Positions 23,101-33,335 of a DNA stretch of 64,000 bases are shown here, in pieces; position 1 is the first letter of the stretch; every line of letters begins with the position of its first letter. The notes beneath the pieces were generated by a model. It did no database searches and was not told the DNA's origin. It saw only the letters and a program-made list of their open reading frames with translations. The translations under genes were made by a program, and so were the position numbers. Location: the NCBI GenBank assembly GCA_018398805.1, contig JAGFBZ010001158.1, forward strand, positions 124,001 to 188,000, given 5' to 3'. This DNA comes from Hirundichthys speculiger (lineage: Eukaryota; Chordata; Actinopteri; Beloniformes; Exocoetidae).

Positions 23101-23719
23101 TATATATCATGATACTTGGGTCACAATACGATATTATCACGATTATCGCGATATATTGCGATATTCTACCTAGTTAATATCAAAATTAAAAGTAGAGATG
23201 AAAAATCAAGTTGCTGTATATGTTCATCAGATGATATTGATCATTCAGAGGACAAATTGAGTCAAAACTATTTGCTTCAAAACAACCCATTTATTGTTTA
23301 GTGTTAGTGTTTTTGCACATTTAATAAATAAATAAAATAAAATAAATAGAATAAAATTTTCCTAAAAAAAAATCGATATTAGGAGCTGAAAAATCGATAT
23401 TATATTGGGCGGCCGAAAAATCATGATATATTGCCAAATCGCTTTTTTTCACACCCCTAGTGAGAAGACTGGAGGTAGATGGATCGACTGGTTGGCCAAG
23501 TTTTGACAGTCGGCGTTGACCATAGAAAAACCTGTATTCGTTGACCTGAAGAGGATCTGGACACTGATTTGCTGATTTTAGTGAATTTATTCACGTGTGA
23601 CCATCCCAAGTTTAAATACAGACAATCCTTCTATTGTACTATTTTCATAACAGCCAAACAAAGCAGATAATATTTTACTCACTCTGTCTCCACAACCAGC
23701 CTGACCTCAGCAGCGCCAT
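14046..23719 (-). CDS. plekhb1: PH-domain evectin-1-like protein, six coding exons
   Basis: Evectins bind phosphoinositides or phosphatidylserine through an N-terminal PH domain and sit on post-Golgi membranes by a hydrophobic C-terminus; PLEKHB1 is known from photoreceptors and brain. Exons in transcript order: 23719-23683, 18954-18802, 18684-18582, 18505-18445, 18382-18292, 14179-14046; all phases join and give 192 residues. The PH domain covers about residues 1-110: MALLRSGWLWRQ, then LKRWKLNWCDLWVDGSLCFY, and LNLCANSEDESLAWKL with the invariant Trp. The linker VFTYDPYDDSYQSVPLNSYQ and the end GLLTGMAAGAAMRSFLW fit PLEKHB1 better than PLEKHB2. An Arg sits inside the hydrophobic tail where human has Gly. 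Family assignment is near certain; plekhb1 over plekhb2 is about 80 percent. Confidence 0.85.
14180..14670. other. plekhb1-like intron, 3' portion
   Basis: Intron sequence next to the last exon. A-rich runs around 14518-14530; no exon or repeat recognised before the MITE at 14671. Confidence 0.35.
14671..15056 (+). mobile_element. hAT MITE family E, copy 1
   Basis: 386 bp, ends TAGGGGTGTG and CACCCCTA, with a perfect 8-bp duplication ACTGCACA (14663-14670, 15057-15064). Very rich in ATCGATAT and CGATATAT motifs. Non-coding. Located in the last intron of the plekhb1-like gene. Confidence 0.92.
15057..16430. other. plekhb1-like last intron, mixed repeats
   Basis: No exon seen. A hAT-like tail fragment ending AACGATGCCCAACCCTA lies at about 15250-15345, and a GAATT pentanucleotide microsatellite at 15557-15587. 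The rest looks single-copy. Confidence 0.4.
15557..15587. repeat. Microsatellite (GAATT)n
   Basis: Six tandem copies of a GAATT-type unit. The same unit ends the LINE-like tails at 17129-17525 and 59104-59604, so it may mark another decayed LINE tail. Confidence 0.85.
16560..17070 (+). mobile_element. Tc1-like transposase fossil
   Basis: Broken remains of a Tc1/mariner transposase: around 16620-16700 a stretch that reads as a helix-turn-helix region with a VHKW-like motif, and around 16870-16950 a block that reads SVKHGGGSI then ACFA and GSG, the conserved segment before the second catalytic Asp. Multiple stops and indels. In the last intron of the plekhb1-like gene. Confidence 0.6.
17129..17525 (+). 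mobile_element. LINE 3'-end fragment with GAATT tail
   Basis: Contains ACCGGTGATCTAGTCCTCTG, then a Cys-poor T-rich part, GGGTCTCTGTAAAGTGCCT and the end ATACAAATAAAATTGAATTG. The same sequence occurs at 59104-59604. Endings of the type 'ctatacaaataaa' plus a GAATT run are the 3' tails of teleost LINEs (L2/Maui-like, family not certain). Severely 5'-truncated, as usual for LINE insertions. Confidence 0.7.
17590..17795. repeat. Dispersed repeat fragment
   Basis: The block around AATAGGGGCTGGCTCCCAAAGAGTCC resembles a repeat at 54280-54480 (AGTAGGGGGACTCTCC then AAAGAG). Both appear to be members of a common teleost interspersed family; neither shows complete ends. Confidence 0.4.
17803..18150 (-). 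mobile_element. hAT MITE family E, copy 2
   Basis: 348 bp in the opposite orientation to copy 1, with a perfect 8-bp duplication ATTGTGAC (17795-17802, 18151-18158). It ends 142 bp from the exon at 18292-18382 of the plekhb1-like gene. Confidence 0.92.
18292..18382 (-). CDS. plekhb1: plekhb1-like linker exon
   Basis: Acceptor CTCACGCAG before 18382, donor CCAG/GTATGT after 18292. Encodes VFTYDPYDDSYQSVPLNSYQ and TVYITPGAGP, a Tyr-rich linker that matches the PLEKHB1 segment between PH domain and tail. Confidence 0.85.
18445..18505 (-). CDS. plekhb1: plekhb1-like exon with end of PH domain
   Basis: Acceptor TCTTCCAG before 18505, starting AWKLTLLDTRRNP, the C-terminal helix of the PH domain with its conserved Trp. 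The donor TCT/GTGAGA after 18445 keeps phase with the next exon but leaves a 62-bp intron. The alternative donor GTGAGT, 20-odd bases earlier, looks stronger but breaks the frame. Confidence 0.75.
18582..18684 (-). CDS. plekhb1: plekhb1-like PH-domain exon 3
   Basis: Acceptor GTCTGCAG before 18684, donor CTCT/GTAGGT after 18582. Encodes VAPPEANPRDNLIVIHLRDG and the strand LNLCANSEDES, the second half of the PH beta barrel. Confidence 0.9.
18802..18954 (-). CDS. plekhb1: plekhb1-like PH-domain exon 2
   Basis: Acceptor CTCTCCAG before 18954, donor GGAG/GTACAG after 18802. Encodes SVLKRWKLNWCDLWVDGS, holding the basic lipid-binding loop of the PH domain, and then the CIDVHSGLECG strand region. 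Confidence 0.92.
19047..19766. mobile_element. hAT-like non-autonomous element, 720 bp
   Basis: Ends TAGAGGTCTTCG and GAAGACCTCTA, flanked by a perfect 8-bp duplication CAAAGAAC (19039-19046, 19767-19774). The interior is rich in GGGTC/GGTTC motifs (CGGGTCCGG, GTTCGGACC). No protein. It lies in intron 1 of the plekhb1-like gene, 92 bp upstream of exon 2's acceptor. Confidence 0.9.
19843..20184 (-). mobile_element. hAT MITE family E, copy 3
   Basis: 342 bp, perfect 8-bp duplication GTCCCACT (19835-19842, 20185-20192). Same orientation as copies 2, 5 and 6. In intron 1 of the plekhb1-like gene. Confidence 0.92.
20751..20925. mobile_element. Short hAT-like MITE, 175 bp, G-rich
   Basis: Ends CTGGGGCGCCG and CGGCGCCCCTG, flanked by a perfect 8-bp duplication CTTATGAG (20743-20750, 20926-20933). 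The interior is unusually rich in GGGGCCC runs. Non-coding; intron 1 of the plekhb1-like gene. Confidence 0.9.
20955..21325 (+). mobile_element. hAT MITE family E, copy 4
   Basis: 371 bp, perfect 8-bp duplication CGTAGCAG (20947-20954, 21326-21333). Opposite in orientation to the adjacent copies 3 and 5. Confidence 0.92.
21564..21960 (-). mobile_element. hAT MITE family E, copy 5
   Basis: 397 bp with flanks CGTGGAAG and TCTGGAAG (6/8 match). Only 238 bp from the oppositely oriented copy 4. Confidence 0.88.
21969..23057. other. plekhb1-like intron 1, single-copy-looking part
   Basis: No exon or recognisable repeat. AT-rich. Confidence 0.35.
23066..23459 (-). mobile_element. hAT MITE family E, copy 6
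   Basis: 394 bp with flanks GTGATAAG and GTGAGAAG (7/8). It lies 224 bp downstream, on the transcript, of coding exon 1. Confidence 0.9.
23683..23719 (-). CDS. plekhb1: plekhb1-like exon 1 (start codon)
   Basis: ATG at 23719-23717, in a GCATGG context, then ALLRSGWLWRQ and a split codon at the donor A/GTGAGT after 23683. The A plus CT of the next exon gives Thr and the join WRQTSVLKRWK, which fits the family precisely. This short exon is easily missed. Confidence 0.88.
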
Positions 23720-23803
23720 GCCTCTCTGCTGTCCGTTTTGTCCACCTGCGGAGATGATGATCCTTCAGAAGTTTAAAAACTGTTTTCCAAAGAAGTTTTG
23801 GTG

Positions 23804-23809
23804 TTTATA
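23804..23809 (-). promoter_or_regulatory. plekhb1: TATA-like box upstream of the plekhb1-like gene
   Basis: TTATAAAC on the minus strand, 85 bp before the start codon, which would allow a 5' UTR of about 55 bases. Position is plausible; a lone TATA match is weak evidence. Confidence 0.3.
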
Positions 23810-23819
23810 AGCCAGCGTG

Positions 23820-24498
23820 ATCCAAACTGATTGTGGGCTCCTTGTTCGTGCCTGTTTATATTCCCTCTGCGCCTCAGAAATGGAGACGCTGGCAGATTAA
23901 TCTGGCTCTCACCAGGATTGAGGATGACTCACGGGATTGTTCCAGATTAGGAGACCACGCCCTCTTGTTTTCTCTCATCCTCCCTTCCTCGATCTTTCTG
24001 GTCTGACGTTCCTCTGGACTCTCCGTACCTATTTATTCAGCCTCCGTAACCCCATTACCTCATTCTGACAAGCTGAGCTCGTGTGAAATCTGTCCCACGG
24101 ACTTCTGTCTGCATTTACAGGCGTGTTTTATAAATTAATCCGTCCACTGAAGTAACAACATGAGGATTAGCCTAAGAGTCCCCAGGTCAGTTATGAGAGT
24201 CTTCCTGGGTGGCTGCAGGTGATGCACAGTGACATCATTTCCTTTTATAGCTCAGAGAAAGTGCTGGTCACTTTAAGAGCTGCACCGCTATATTTGGAAC
24301 CTTTTCTTTATTTGCATAACTGTGTGCAATTAGAAATGTTAAGGGCCTGAAAAACATCAAAGGATACAGACTTTGCAATCCAAACATCTGTAGGAAGCTC
24401 TAAGGACAGATCCTCATTGAGGTGATTGGGTTGAGGTCTGGACTTTAACCAGATCGTCCCAAATTCTTGCTCCTTTAGTTTTTCAGTCATTCTGATGT
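23820..24498. other. Upstream spacer and start of an older repeat
   Basis: No gene. From about 24310 to 24498 begins an old DNA-transposon-like repeat (GGTCTGGACTTTAACC then TTTTTCAGTCATTCTGATG) that resumes at 25643 after an inserted hAT-like element. Confidence 0.45.
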
Positions 24499-24506
24499 AG
24501 ATTTGC

Positions 24507-25642
24507 TAGGGATGCACGATAACTATCGGGCTGATAACTATCGGGCCGATAACAGGAAAGTATGACGTCATTCCGATAAGTCCGATATCACGGTGAATAG
24601 CCCTGAAAACATATATGTACTTTTGTCAACACGGCAGTGCCTCGCTCCCTCTGAGTCTTAAATGACCGGCAGTGAATCTTATGTTCAAGTTATGTCGGCA
24701 TAATCAGAAAAACGATTTCTCAATCAGGAAAATCAAGAATACCCCCTCATGCCAGAAAACAACTCGTTAACTTGGTCATAATTTTAGTAGTTGCTGACTT
24801 GAATCGATATTTCCAGTATTTTCTCTCATGTTACACATAAAAAAAGAAAAAATAGAAAAGGCTGAAAGAACGACTAGCAAACGAGGGAACGTGGGAATTT
24901 ACGTTATACCTTGAATGCAGCAAGCAGCACAGCGTACTGTTCACAACAAACATGGCGGCGATGGTATGGAACTTTGTTAAAGTTTCAGAAGAAGATAGTT
25001 TGGTGGTTATTTATGACGAATCCTCCAAGAGAATTCCACGAGGAGGGAAGCACAAGCTTTAATACGTCAAACCTGATCAGCCAGCTACAACATAACAATC
25101 ACTTCCATGGAGTTTTGAAGTCACGCTAACGTGAGCTAATGCTAACATGCGCAGGCCAGCAGCAGTCTCTTCTCCCCTCCCCTCTCCCTCATCTCTCTCA
25201 TCTAAAGCTTCCATGAGATTAAAAAAAGAAAAATACTGAACCTCATTTACTTTCATTAAAGGTATTAATTTAAATGGAACCACAAGCTAAAATTCTTTTA
25301 AATGTTAATCTTTTTGAGTTTGTAATTCTGATGCATGTATTTTCATCAGTTGAAGGAGACTTTATTTTTTTAATAAGTAATGCACCTTATTTAAATTGAT
25401 GTGAGATATCAAATAGGTTTGTTTGATAGCGTTACGAAAATGTTTGAGTGGCTTGTCAGTAGTTTTTCATTGGAAAAAATAAATATCTGTTAATTTAAAG
25501 AGTCCAAACTATTTTTGATTTTGTTCATAGTATTGATATAATGATCTTAGGTATATGTGTGTGTTATCGGTATCGGCCTTTAGGAGCTGAAAGTTATCGA
25601 TTATTGGTATCATTTTTAAAAAACAGTTATTGTGCATCCTTA
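24507..25642 (+). mobile_element. hAT-like non-autonomous element, family A copy 2
   Basis: 1136 bp, perfect 8-bp duplication AGATTTGC (24499-24506, 25643-25650). It carries the TGACGTCA palindrome near 24564. It interrupts an older repeat, so the repeat's sequence is continuous once the insert is removed. Confidence 0.92.
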
Positions 25643-26010
25643 AGATTTGCTGTTGTGCTTTGCCTCTCAAGCACTCTGGTCTGCAGAGGAGTTCACGGTC
25701 GACTCAGCAACTGCCAGGCGTCCAGGTCCTGTAGATGCAAAAACAACCCCAAATCATCACCCCTCCACCGCCGTGTCTGACAGCTGTTATGAAGAGTTTG
25801 GTGCTGAGCGTGAAGGCCAAACAACTCCATCAACAACAGGACGTGGAGGTAGAAGCCTTGTGGTTCGTTCAGATGCTGATGTTGCCGTTTCGCTTGAGCG
25901 CAGTGTTGAATACCAGCCGTTCTATCCTGCGTCCTCCGGACCAGTGAGCCAGTCCTTGAAGGCAAAGAGACAACTTAAAACCAGTCAGCCCCCAGTTCAC
26001 TGGCAGGTTC
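25643..26010. mobile_element. Older DNA-transposon relic, right part
   Basis: Continues the repeat that starts at about 24310. The block AACAACCCCAAATCATCACC followed by CTCCACCGCCGTGTCTGACAG is a very common teleost repeat, probably a Tc1-like transposase in reverse orientation. The open frames here are shadows of this repeat. Confidence 0.5.
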
Positions 26011-28330
26011 AGACCAATACCCATTTTCCTTTTCAGGCAACGCTCCAACAAGCTGTAATCTAGTAAGAGTAAAAGTGCATGACGAAATGTTTTAAAACAC
26101 ACAAAACAAAGTTAGACGGACACCTTCCACCTGTTTTAGAGTTTTCTGAAACTGCTGAAGAAGAAGCGCAGCTTGATCATTGCATTTGTTGGATGGGTAG
26201 ACATGTTCACTGCTCTAGAGGAGGAACAAAAACAAAACAGAGATGATTATATCTGGAAAAGCCTAACCTGCTGGATGGTTATGAGAGTGTTACTGGCCGG
26301 TTAGACTCTTACTGGAGGAACCTTGGTGTAATCTTTGACTGCATTTAAACTTGGTAAACAGATTAGTTGGACGGTCGAGACCAGCTCCTCGGTGAGCTGA
26401 AAGCCTACCTCCCTCCACGGGACTTTGACAGTTATCCATGCTTTTATTTAGATTAATGCAAATATCCCCAGGCAACTCATTTAAACCGGTGAAGCCTCAT
26501 ACTCCAGTTAGACCACTGAGTTCTGCAAACCAGCTGCTGCTGGGAATTCCCAGATCAAGACTGAAAATACCTGTTTTGTCCATGCAGCTGTGCAGCTCTT
26601 TGTTCAACTCGTTGTTTTAAATGTGTTCTAGAAATAAGTTTTGATTTGACTTGTCGAGAAGTAGAAAAAGCCCTGCAATAGACTGCTGCATAGGACTAAC
26701 CTGGTATGGATGGATGGATGGATGGCTGGATGGATGGATGGATGGAGAGGAAGAAAAAGAGACAAGCATGAGCTGATGCTGTCAGCTGCACTCAGCTGAA
26801 AAAAAAAAAAAAAGAAACCAGTACATGACTGCCACCTGGTGGCAGGATGTGGTAGTCCTGTTCTTTTCCAGTATCTTCACTGGTCACATTCATGTTTCTC
26901 TTGTGTATCACATCTGTCAACTTTAACACAGAAATTAGCAAAGTTGTTGAAAAAAAACATACATTAAATACATGTTTTGGTATGTTTCAATCATCAAGCC
27001 TTAACCGTTTATCGAGCTCCTCAAAATATGTCTTCTCATCTAAGTATTCAAATTTATTAACTGGATTACGGTAGATGTTTGATTTTAGTTTTTTTCATAA
27101 TTGTGAGTGTAGATTTATTTTCATACCTATAATGAAATCTGTAAATATTAATATAATGTCATAATCAGTTCTTGCCTGATAAGTAAAAATTCTGACGCTC
27201 ACAAAGTGACTTCACTTTCAGCCGTTTCTCAGGCCACTCTAAGTTTGAACGCATGAAGGTTATCATATATCTGTTAATATTAGTTTATTCTGTGAACAAT
27301 GTGCACTTCCTTGTTGGTGAGTTTGCACTTTGCAGAATGATCTTTCAAAACAGTTACGATACAAACGTCACTGCTGTCAAATTAAAAATGTGCATTTTTT
27401 TTTAGATTTCAGGGATTTTCAGCTCTCTTGCTTTATCACAGCACCATTTCTGTTTTTTTTTTCTTTTTGTCTTTTTGTTGTCCCTAATAAGATAATGCAA
27501 GTCATGGAAAACCAAAAAGAAACCAGCTCTGTTCCATTAAAAACCTTTGTGTTGAAAATTAAACAGCCTGTCATTCCTTTTGTTATTTCTGATAAGTTTG
27601 AGCATTTGAAGAAATTCAAATTTGTTTCTAATATGAAAAGGAGTGATGAAGGGTTTGGTCATATTTGTAATTGAATCATGTTTTCATGCAAGTTTAGAAA
27701 GTTATTAACATGCTTCAAGAATATTCATAATAACACGTCTTACACAGACATGTAGTTGTTGGTTGTTGTTGTTGCTGCTGCCTCTTGATTTGATCTTCTG
27801 GTTGTGTGTGCTTCTTCCACACAGTACTGAGCCTCTTGTTTGTTAAAATGATACATTTAATCGTTAAACACCAAACAAGAGGCAACAGAAAGACAAAAAA
27901 AAAAAAAAGCTGTTTGGCATTGGCAGAGAATATTTGGCAAATCATTCATGGGTGCATCCCACATCCTCATATGCTGCTCATCCCACAAATACCTGATCCT
28001 GACAAGTGTGGAAGCATTTAAAAGAGAAATAAACAGCCTTTCCAATGGTATAAGATTTATTGCTAAGAAGCATTGTTACAACAAATACAACAAATAATCC
28101 ACCAAACACAAATTTCCGTTCTTTGCTCTTTGATTTTCTTTATTTATATTTTGTGTCAACCTCTTGTTTTAATATTATTATTTTTGTTGTTGCTGTTGGT
28201 AATATTATTATTATTATTTTGAAAGGTTTTATTTTATTTTTATTTTTTTTAGATGATTTCGATGCAGTAATTCTAAATAAACAAATACTTTTTCTATTTT
28301 TTTTTTTTTACTAAGGCACAGACAGAAGCT
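26011..28330. other. Spacer between the plekhb1-like gene and tbcel
   Basis: No gene recognised. It includes a GGAT tetranucleotide run (26706-26746), an A run (26800-26813) and AT-rich stretches. An open stretch of 114 codons at 27330-27674 is low-complexity and matches no family I know. Confidence 0.4.
26706..26746. repeat. Microsatellite (GGAT)n
   Basis: About ten tandem GGAT units with one GGCT interruption. Confidence 0.9.
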
Positions 28331-28339
28331 GGACTTTTA

Positions 28340-28437
28340 AATCGCGTCACTTCCGGTGGAGGAGGCGTGTCTTAAGCTGTCAAACTAACGGAGGAATAAC
28401 AAAAACAAACAGAACACCGAGGGGGGTTCCGGGGACG
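28340..28437 (+). promoter_or_regulatory. tbcel: Probable tbcel promoter and non-coding exon 1
   Basis: A CpG-bearing block in AT-rich surroundings with CACTTCCGG (ETS-type site, 28348-28356) and GGAGGCGTG. A strong donor ACG/GTGAGT at 28437/28438 follows. It lies upstream of the coding exon at 33203 and has the look of a housekeeping-gene first exon; the link to tbcel is inferred from position and strand. Confidence 0.5.
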
Positions 28438-31238
28438 GTGAGTGCAGTGATCTCAACGATTACCGTGTCAGGCACAAAAATAATAATATATATAAAAATA
28501 ATATCCTGAGTTGCTGTGTATGGTGCTAAATTTGGAAGTCCCCAAAATGCCTCGTTTTTTTACAGGCCACCTTCACAGAGCTGAGTTTGAAATTGGCTAC
28601 ATTTCTGCACTTCAGACACCTTCTGTCGATGTTGGCAGGATTCTCGTCGGCTTGTGCGCTGCTTAAATGTTAAAAATATACATTCCGACAGTGTCACAAT
28701 GTCGACCTTTGCTGTTCTGTCCTTTTATTAGCTACATTTCTCAAACAGGCCTCGGTTATCAGCAGCCCCCCAAGCGACGCTTTTGCTGTCTGCGGCGACT
28801 GTTTTTGCCGAACTCCTAATGAAAAATAAGTTGCTTTAATGCGGTATGTCTTATCAGCAGGCCAGTGTGTTTGATATATCTGGATATTTTACTTTTTCTG
28901 GGTCGTTTTAGGGTGCTGTTGTATTCGGCGTTATTCATCAGTCGATATTTGCTGTTTTATGAAAAAAAAAACCACCCAACAACCCTCAAGACCAGTCGCT
29001 GTCCCCCAACTCCACCGCTGGGGGCAGTGACGAGCAGGTTTAAACTTTTACCTCTATCATAAAAACAAACCCCCTGCCTTTTGCCTGTTAAAAATTAAAC
29101 CAAGGGGAATTTCCTGGAACAATATCAAAGCAGTATGGCTGCTAAACTGACAAAGGTAATGCAATATGGAGTTTCCAATCACAATAGAGCATTTAGAGGA
29201 TCAAGTTAGTCTGACATGTGTTCATCCTGCCCTTTTTTCTTTTTTGTAAGCTGTAAAGAAGATGTCACAGTGCTGGGCTCGACTGATCCACAGCTATCAT
29301 GTCAACAGTTGCTTTCTTGTCCGTGTCTGATACACAGCTGTCACTTTGCCTTTCTTTTATCAGCCACGTAACACGGGTTTCTCTGCTTTTGATGCAGTCA
29401 AACCTGTTTGCTTGTTCATATGCCACAAGGTTAAACACCAAAGCCCTTTTTTTTTTCCCTTTTTTTTGTTTGTTTAACATATATGTATATGTATATACAC
29501 ATATATTTGATATGTATTGCTTCATTTGCCTTTTCTCACAGCAGGAATGGGGGCAGGTGCTCTGATGTGCCGTTGAAAACATCTTATCCTTTGGTCTCTG
29601 CTACATCAGAGGTAAGAATCAGGGGGACTGGTGTAACGAGAGAATATCTCTGACAGAAATATCAGACAGAGTCCGGACGCAGCCATCGGTCAACTGGCAG
29701 ACACACCGCTTCAGGTGGGCCGAGCTGTAGATGATCAGACCCCGTGTGTCAGAAACTGATAGGGCTGATCAGGTTGAGAAGAGGCACCAGTCAAAGTCCA
29801 AGGCTGTGCTCTGCAGCATGTTGCAATATTAATGATCTTAAAACCAGAAATATATATATATATATATATATTTCATGTCATTGTTATTGTTGCTGCTTTG
29901 TGAAATTTTTTTAAAATAATGGTTTTCCTGTCAAATATTTCTACAAAATTCCTGTGTAATTGAAGCTGATGGCAGAAGTAGATGTTCAAGGTTTTGAAAC
30001 AAGTTGGGAAAAAAAAAAGCTGAATTTTAGCTCCAATAAATGTTAAAAAAAGACTTGCTTCAGGACAGTGACGAGTGAAAGACACTGAAAATGAGCAAAT
30101 AATTCACATATCTAAAGTCTAAAATGAAAACTCAGGAATTTGGAAGAGGCAAAATAAATAGATAAATAAATAAATAGATCAATTAAAAATATATGATAAA
30201 AAATTAATGAGTAAAAATATCTTGCTGCATTGACAGATAAGTTAATTTTCTCCTTAAATTTAGTGTTTATTTCTTGTATTTCAGCTTGTGTTTTTTTTTA
30301 AGTGCAATAACAATGAAATAAACTCATTAATCAAAGTGGATATTACTTAAATTTACCAGAGTATTTTTATATGTTTAGTTGAAACAAGAGATAAAAGCTG
30401 AAACTGGTATCAATGTTTACTTTTCCAGTCAATGCCTGAATTTAAGAGTTCCTGGATAATTAAGACATAAAAATTTTCATGAGTATATATGAAGTCACCC
30501 AATAAGAAGATGATTTTTAGAGCAGAACAGTTTGCAGTGATCTAGTCTCACTGGTTCCACCATCACTCTTATTTATTTATTTAAATGCACACAGCTGTCA
30601 TTGTCAGGTTGCATTTAAATGTCTTCTTTACCAACGGAAAGTGTTTTAAAGCTTATGTGTGTCAAAGATGTAAAAGGAGGAGAGTTCATGACCTCCACAT
30701 CCACAGAACCGGATCTTTCTTTATGTGTTAATGATAAAACAGCAGCAGAGGCCGTAAACTCTCCTGTTGTTGCATCTAATGACAGTCCTGTAAAAGCTTT
30801 GAATGATACCAAGTTAAAAATACTTTGCTTTGTCTGTTGGGACCCTGTTCACATTATCACTCTACTGGAATGGCATTTTGAGTCTTGGGGGCTTAAAATA
30901 GCTGTTTATTTTGGCGTGGCTCCACTGCACTCCCCCCCCTCTTAAGTCAACTAGAAGCCCATGAGTTGAGTTGTTTCCTGTTAGTCGCCGTGACTTTGGA
31001 AACCCATCTGCTGAACACTAAAAGGCCTCACTGCTTCTCTTGAGCGTTTTTCTGATGCTCCCATGATGTATCTGGACTCCGTTTCCTGTCATCTACTGAT
31101 TTGATTTCTGATCATTAAAGGCTCCTAAAACTCACATTTGACTCCTGCTGCCGACGCCGCTCCACTCCCTGTATGTAACCAAATCAACGAAGACTAAAAG
31201 AACATGTGACTCATCACGGCGGCAGCCTGGGAGTCTGT
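28438..31238. other. tbcel intron 1, 5' part
   Basis: No coding exon recognised. Contains a TA dinucleotide run (29851-29871) and A/T runs. The open stretches near 29300-29580 and 30619-30945 are AT-biased and do not resemble a known family. Confidence 0.35.
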
Positions 31239-31664
31239 TAGGGCTGAAGCCAATACACTCATCTCACGATACGATACGATACACGATATTCGGCTCACGA
31301 TACGATATATATCGATATTCATCTGACAATACATTTACATCATTTTCCGAAAGATTTTAAAAGGACAAAGTGATTTTGGTGACATCTTGTGACTGTTCCA
31401 ATGACTTTAATTGAACTGAAAGCATCAATTGCACATTATATGGCTGACAGGAAGCTTGCAAATGCTGGACAAAATGAATAAAAGATTTGTTGAGAAAAAT
31501 AGTTTCATTTATTTAAACAGTGCAAATTGTTGCTTGCAAGCTTTTAAAGGTGGGACACAGGGGGTTTTGAAAGAAGCTTAGAATATCAATACCCACAGCT
31601 GAAAAATGGATACTCGATAAAATATCGATATATATCGCAGAATTGATAAAATGGTTCAGCTCTA
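31239..31664 (+). mobile_element. hAT-like MITE family G, short copy
   Basis: 426 bp with ends TAGGGCTGAAGC and TTCAGCTCTA and an interior of ATCGATAT/ACGATACG repeats. The 4.3-kb copy at 48525-52843 has the same ends and flanking sequence, showing what the element looks like without the inserts. No clear 8-bp target duplication is visible here. Confidence 0.75.
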
Positions 31665-31928
31665 AAGCAGCTCGTTCCTCTTTGACGTAGAGCTCAGGTT
31701 GAGCTGCACCAGTGCAGTCGCCGACGCGCTCCTTCGTTATCCTGATGCCATCTCCTCCAGACTGTCGTCAGTTGTTCCCGAGTCAGTTCTTGGATCATGA
31801 ATGTGCAGCCAGAGTCATTTTTTATCACAATACAACAGTGGTCTCCTCAGAAAACTGCCGAAGCCTCCAAAGTTAAAAAAAATATATATTTCTGGACTGT
31901 GGACTGTTTTGAAAGATTGACAGTGAAC

Positions 31929-33093
31929 TAGGGATGTAACCATATAGCAAATTGGATATCTCGATTATAGGGACCAAATTATCACGGTTTACGATATTAT
32001 CACGGTATTCTTCATTGCTGTACAAATGGCGAAAAAAAACATACATTGAAATAATTTCACAAAATACTGTGATTTTCTTGTCATACTAAAACATCAGAAG
32101 CCAAAATTTTATCAAAATGAAACTTTCACATTAAAAGGGCAAACAACTGGCACAGAAAGAGGTTTTATTTTAAACAAACAAAACAAATAACAGGAACAAA
32201 GCTTATTTGTCTGGTGCAAATTTAAATAAACACTTTAACAACCATAGTTGGTCAAAATATGCAAACAATTATCAGGAACAAAAATTATAGCGCAAGTTCA
32301 AATGAAATAAACTTTGGACTTTAAGCTGAACTTTAAATACGTATAAATGTGCTAATAAACAGTTGTAAAGGAGCCAAATATGTTGTTATGAATTGTAGTT
32401 CACTCTGTGTGTCTGTGGGTCGCTGTGTTGTTACCTGAGGGTCAGGTATAAAGGTAGCTGCCTGTTATTGGTTAGGTGTTTGACCCAGAGGGGCAAAAGG
32501 TTTTGACCGCTGTGGCGCTAACTGCCGGCGTTATGATTGTCAGATCAGTTAATGGAATAAATTAATATTTTAACTGCATCAGAAGAACATCGTTCCAGTC
32601 ATTTTTCGATCAACACGCAACAGTAACGTTTACAAAATGTGAGCTAGCGAAGCACGTCAACCAGGTTACTCTTGGTCAAACATCTCAGTAGCTTGAAGCA
32701 TTAGCGTTAGCTCCTTCAAGTTGCTTGTACAAATTACAATAAAGCGTAAACAAGTGCTCTGCAGACAGGATAACTGTCCTCCACCAGTTGTCCCTCTGCA
32801 TTCTTAAAAAAAAAATTTATGCCCAGACCTTGGATTTCATCATTTCAGTGGGTTGGTAAATGTTCTGCGTGCTATCACTACTTTCCGCCATGCTCACGTT
32901 ACGATGCCGATGTTACAAGCTACATATTCATGCGAGACACAGTCGCGAGTCACTCGCAGACTTGAATTAGGCTGATATTACATATCCTGGTAATCGACCG
33001 CGATAATGAGATGAAGTCAAACATAAACGGTAATCGTTATCGTGAAAAATTTTACCGTGCTTTACCGTAATACCGCTAACCGCTCCATCCCTA
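31929..33093 (+). mobile_element. hAT-like non-autonomous element family F
   Basis: 1165 bp, ends TAGGGATGTAAC and CATCCCTA, perfect 8-bp duplication CAGTGAAC (31921-31928, 33094-33101). Rich in TTATCACGG and TACCG motifs. Sits about 100 bp upstream of the acceptor of the first tbcel coding exon. Confidence 0.92.
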
Positions 33094-33195
33094 CAGTGAA
33101 CTTTAAAGAAATTTGACTGAGCTGGAAAGGGCATCATTTGTTCCGCTGCTAAAAGGCCATTTCTTTTTGCTGTGTGTGTCTCTCCTGATCAGCAG

Positions 33196-33335
33196 TGGAG
33201 TCATGGAGTCGTCCTCAGATGAAGAGGAGGTTCGCACCTTCGTCCAAATGATGAGCGAAAAGTACAACCCGGAGAACTTCCCCTACGGCCAGGGAGTGGT
33301 GGTTCTGCCCAGCCCTCCAGGATCCCCCGTAAAAG
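33196..33335 (+). CDS. tbcel: tbcel first coding exon
   Basis: Acceptor ATCAGCAG ends at 33195. ATG at 33203 in GTCATGGAG context. Encodes [20 protein letters not shown] and ends SPVK plus a split Asp codon at donor G/GTGGCA. The start is preferred because upstream in-frame sequence is intron. Confidence 0.92.

Noticed and set aside
25693..26102. Open frames of 70-138 codons on both strands
   Set aside because: They fall in an old transposon-like repeat that is common in teleost genomes.
27330..27674. 114-codon open stretch on the plus strand
   Set aside because: AT-driven composition, no recognisable domain and no splice signals.
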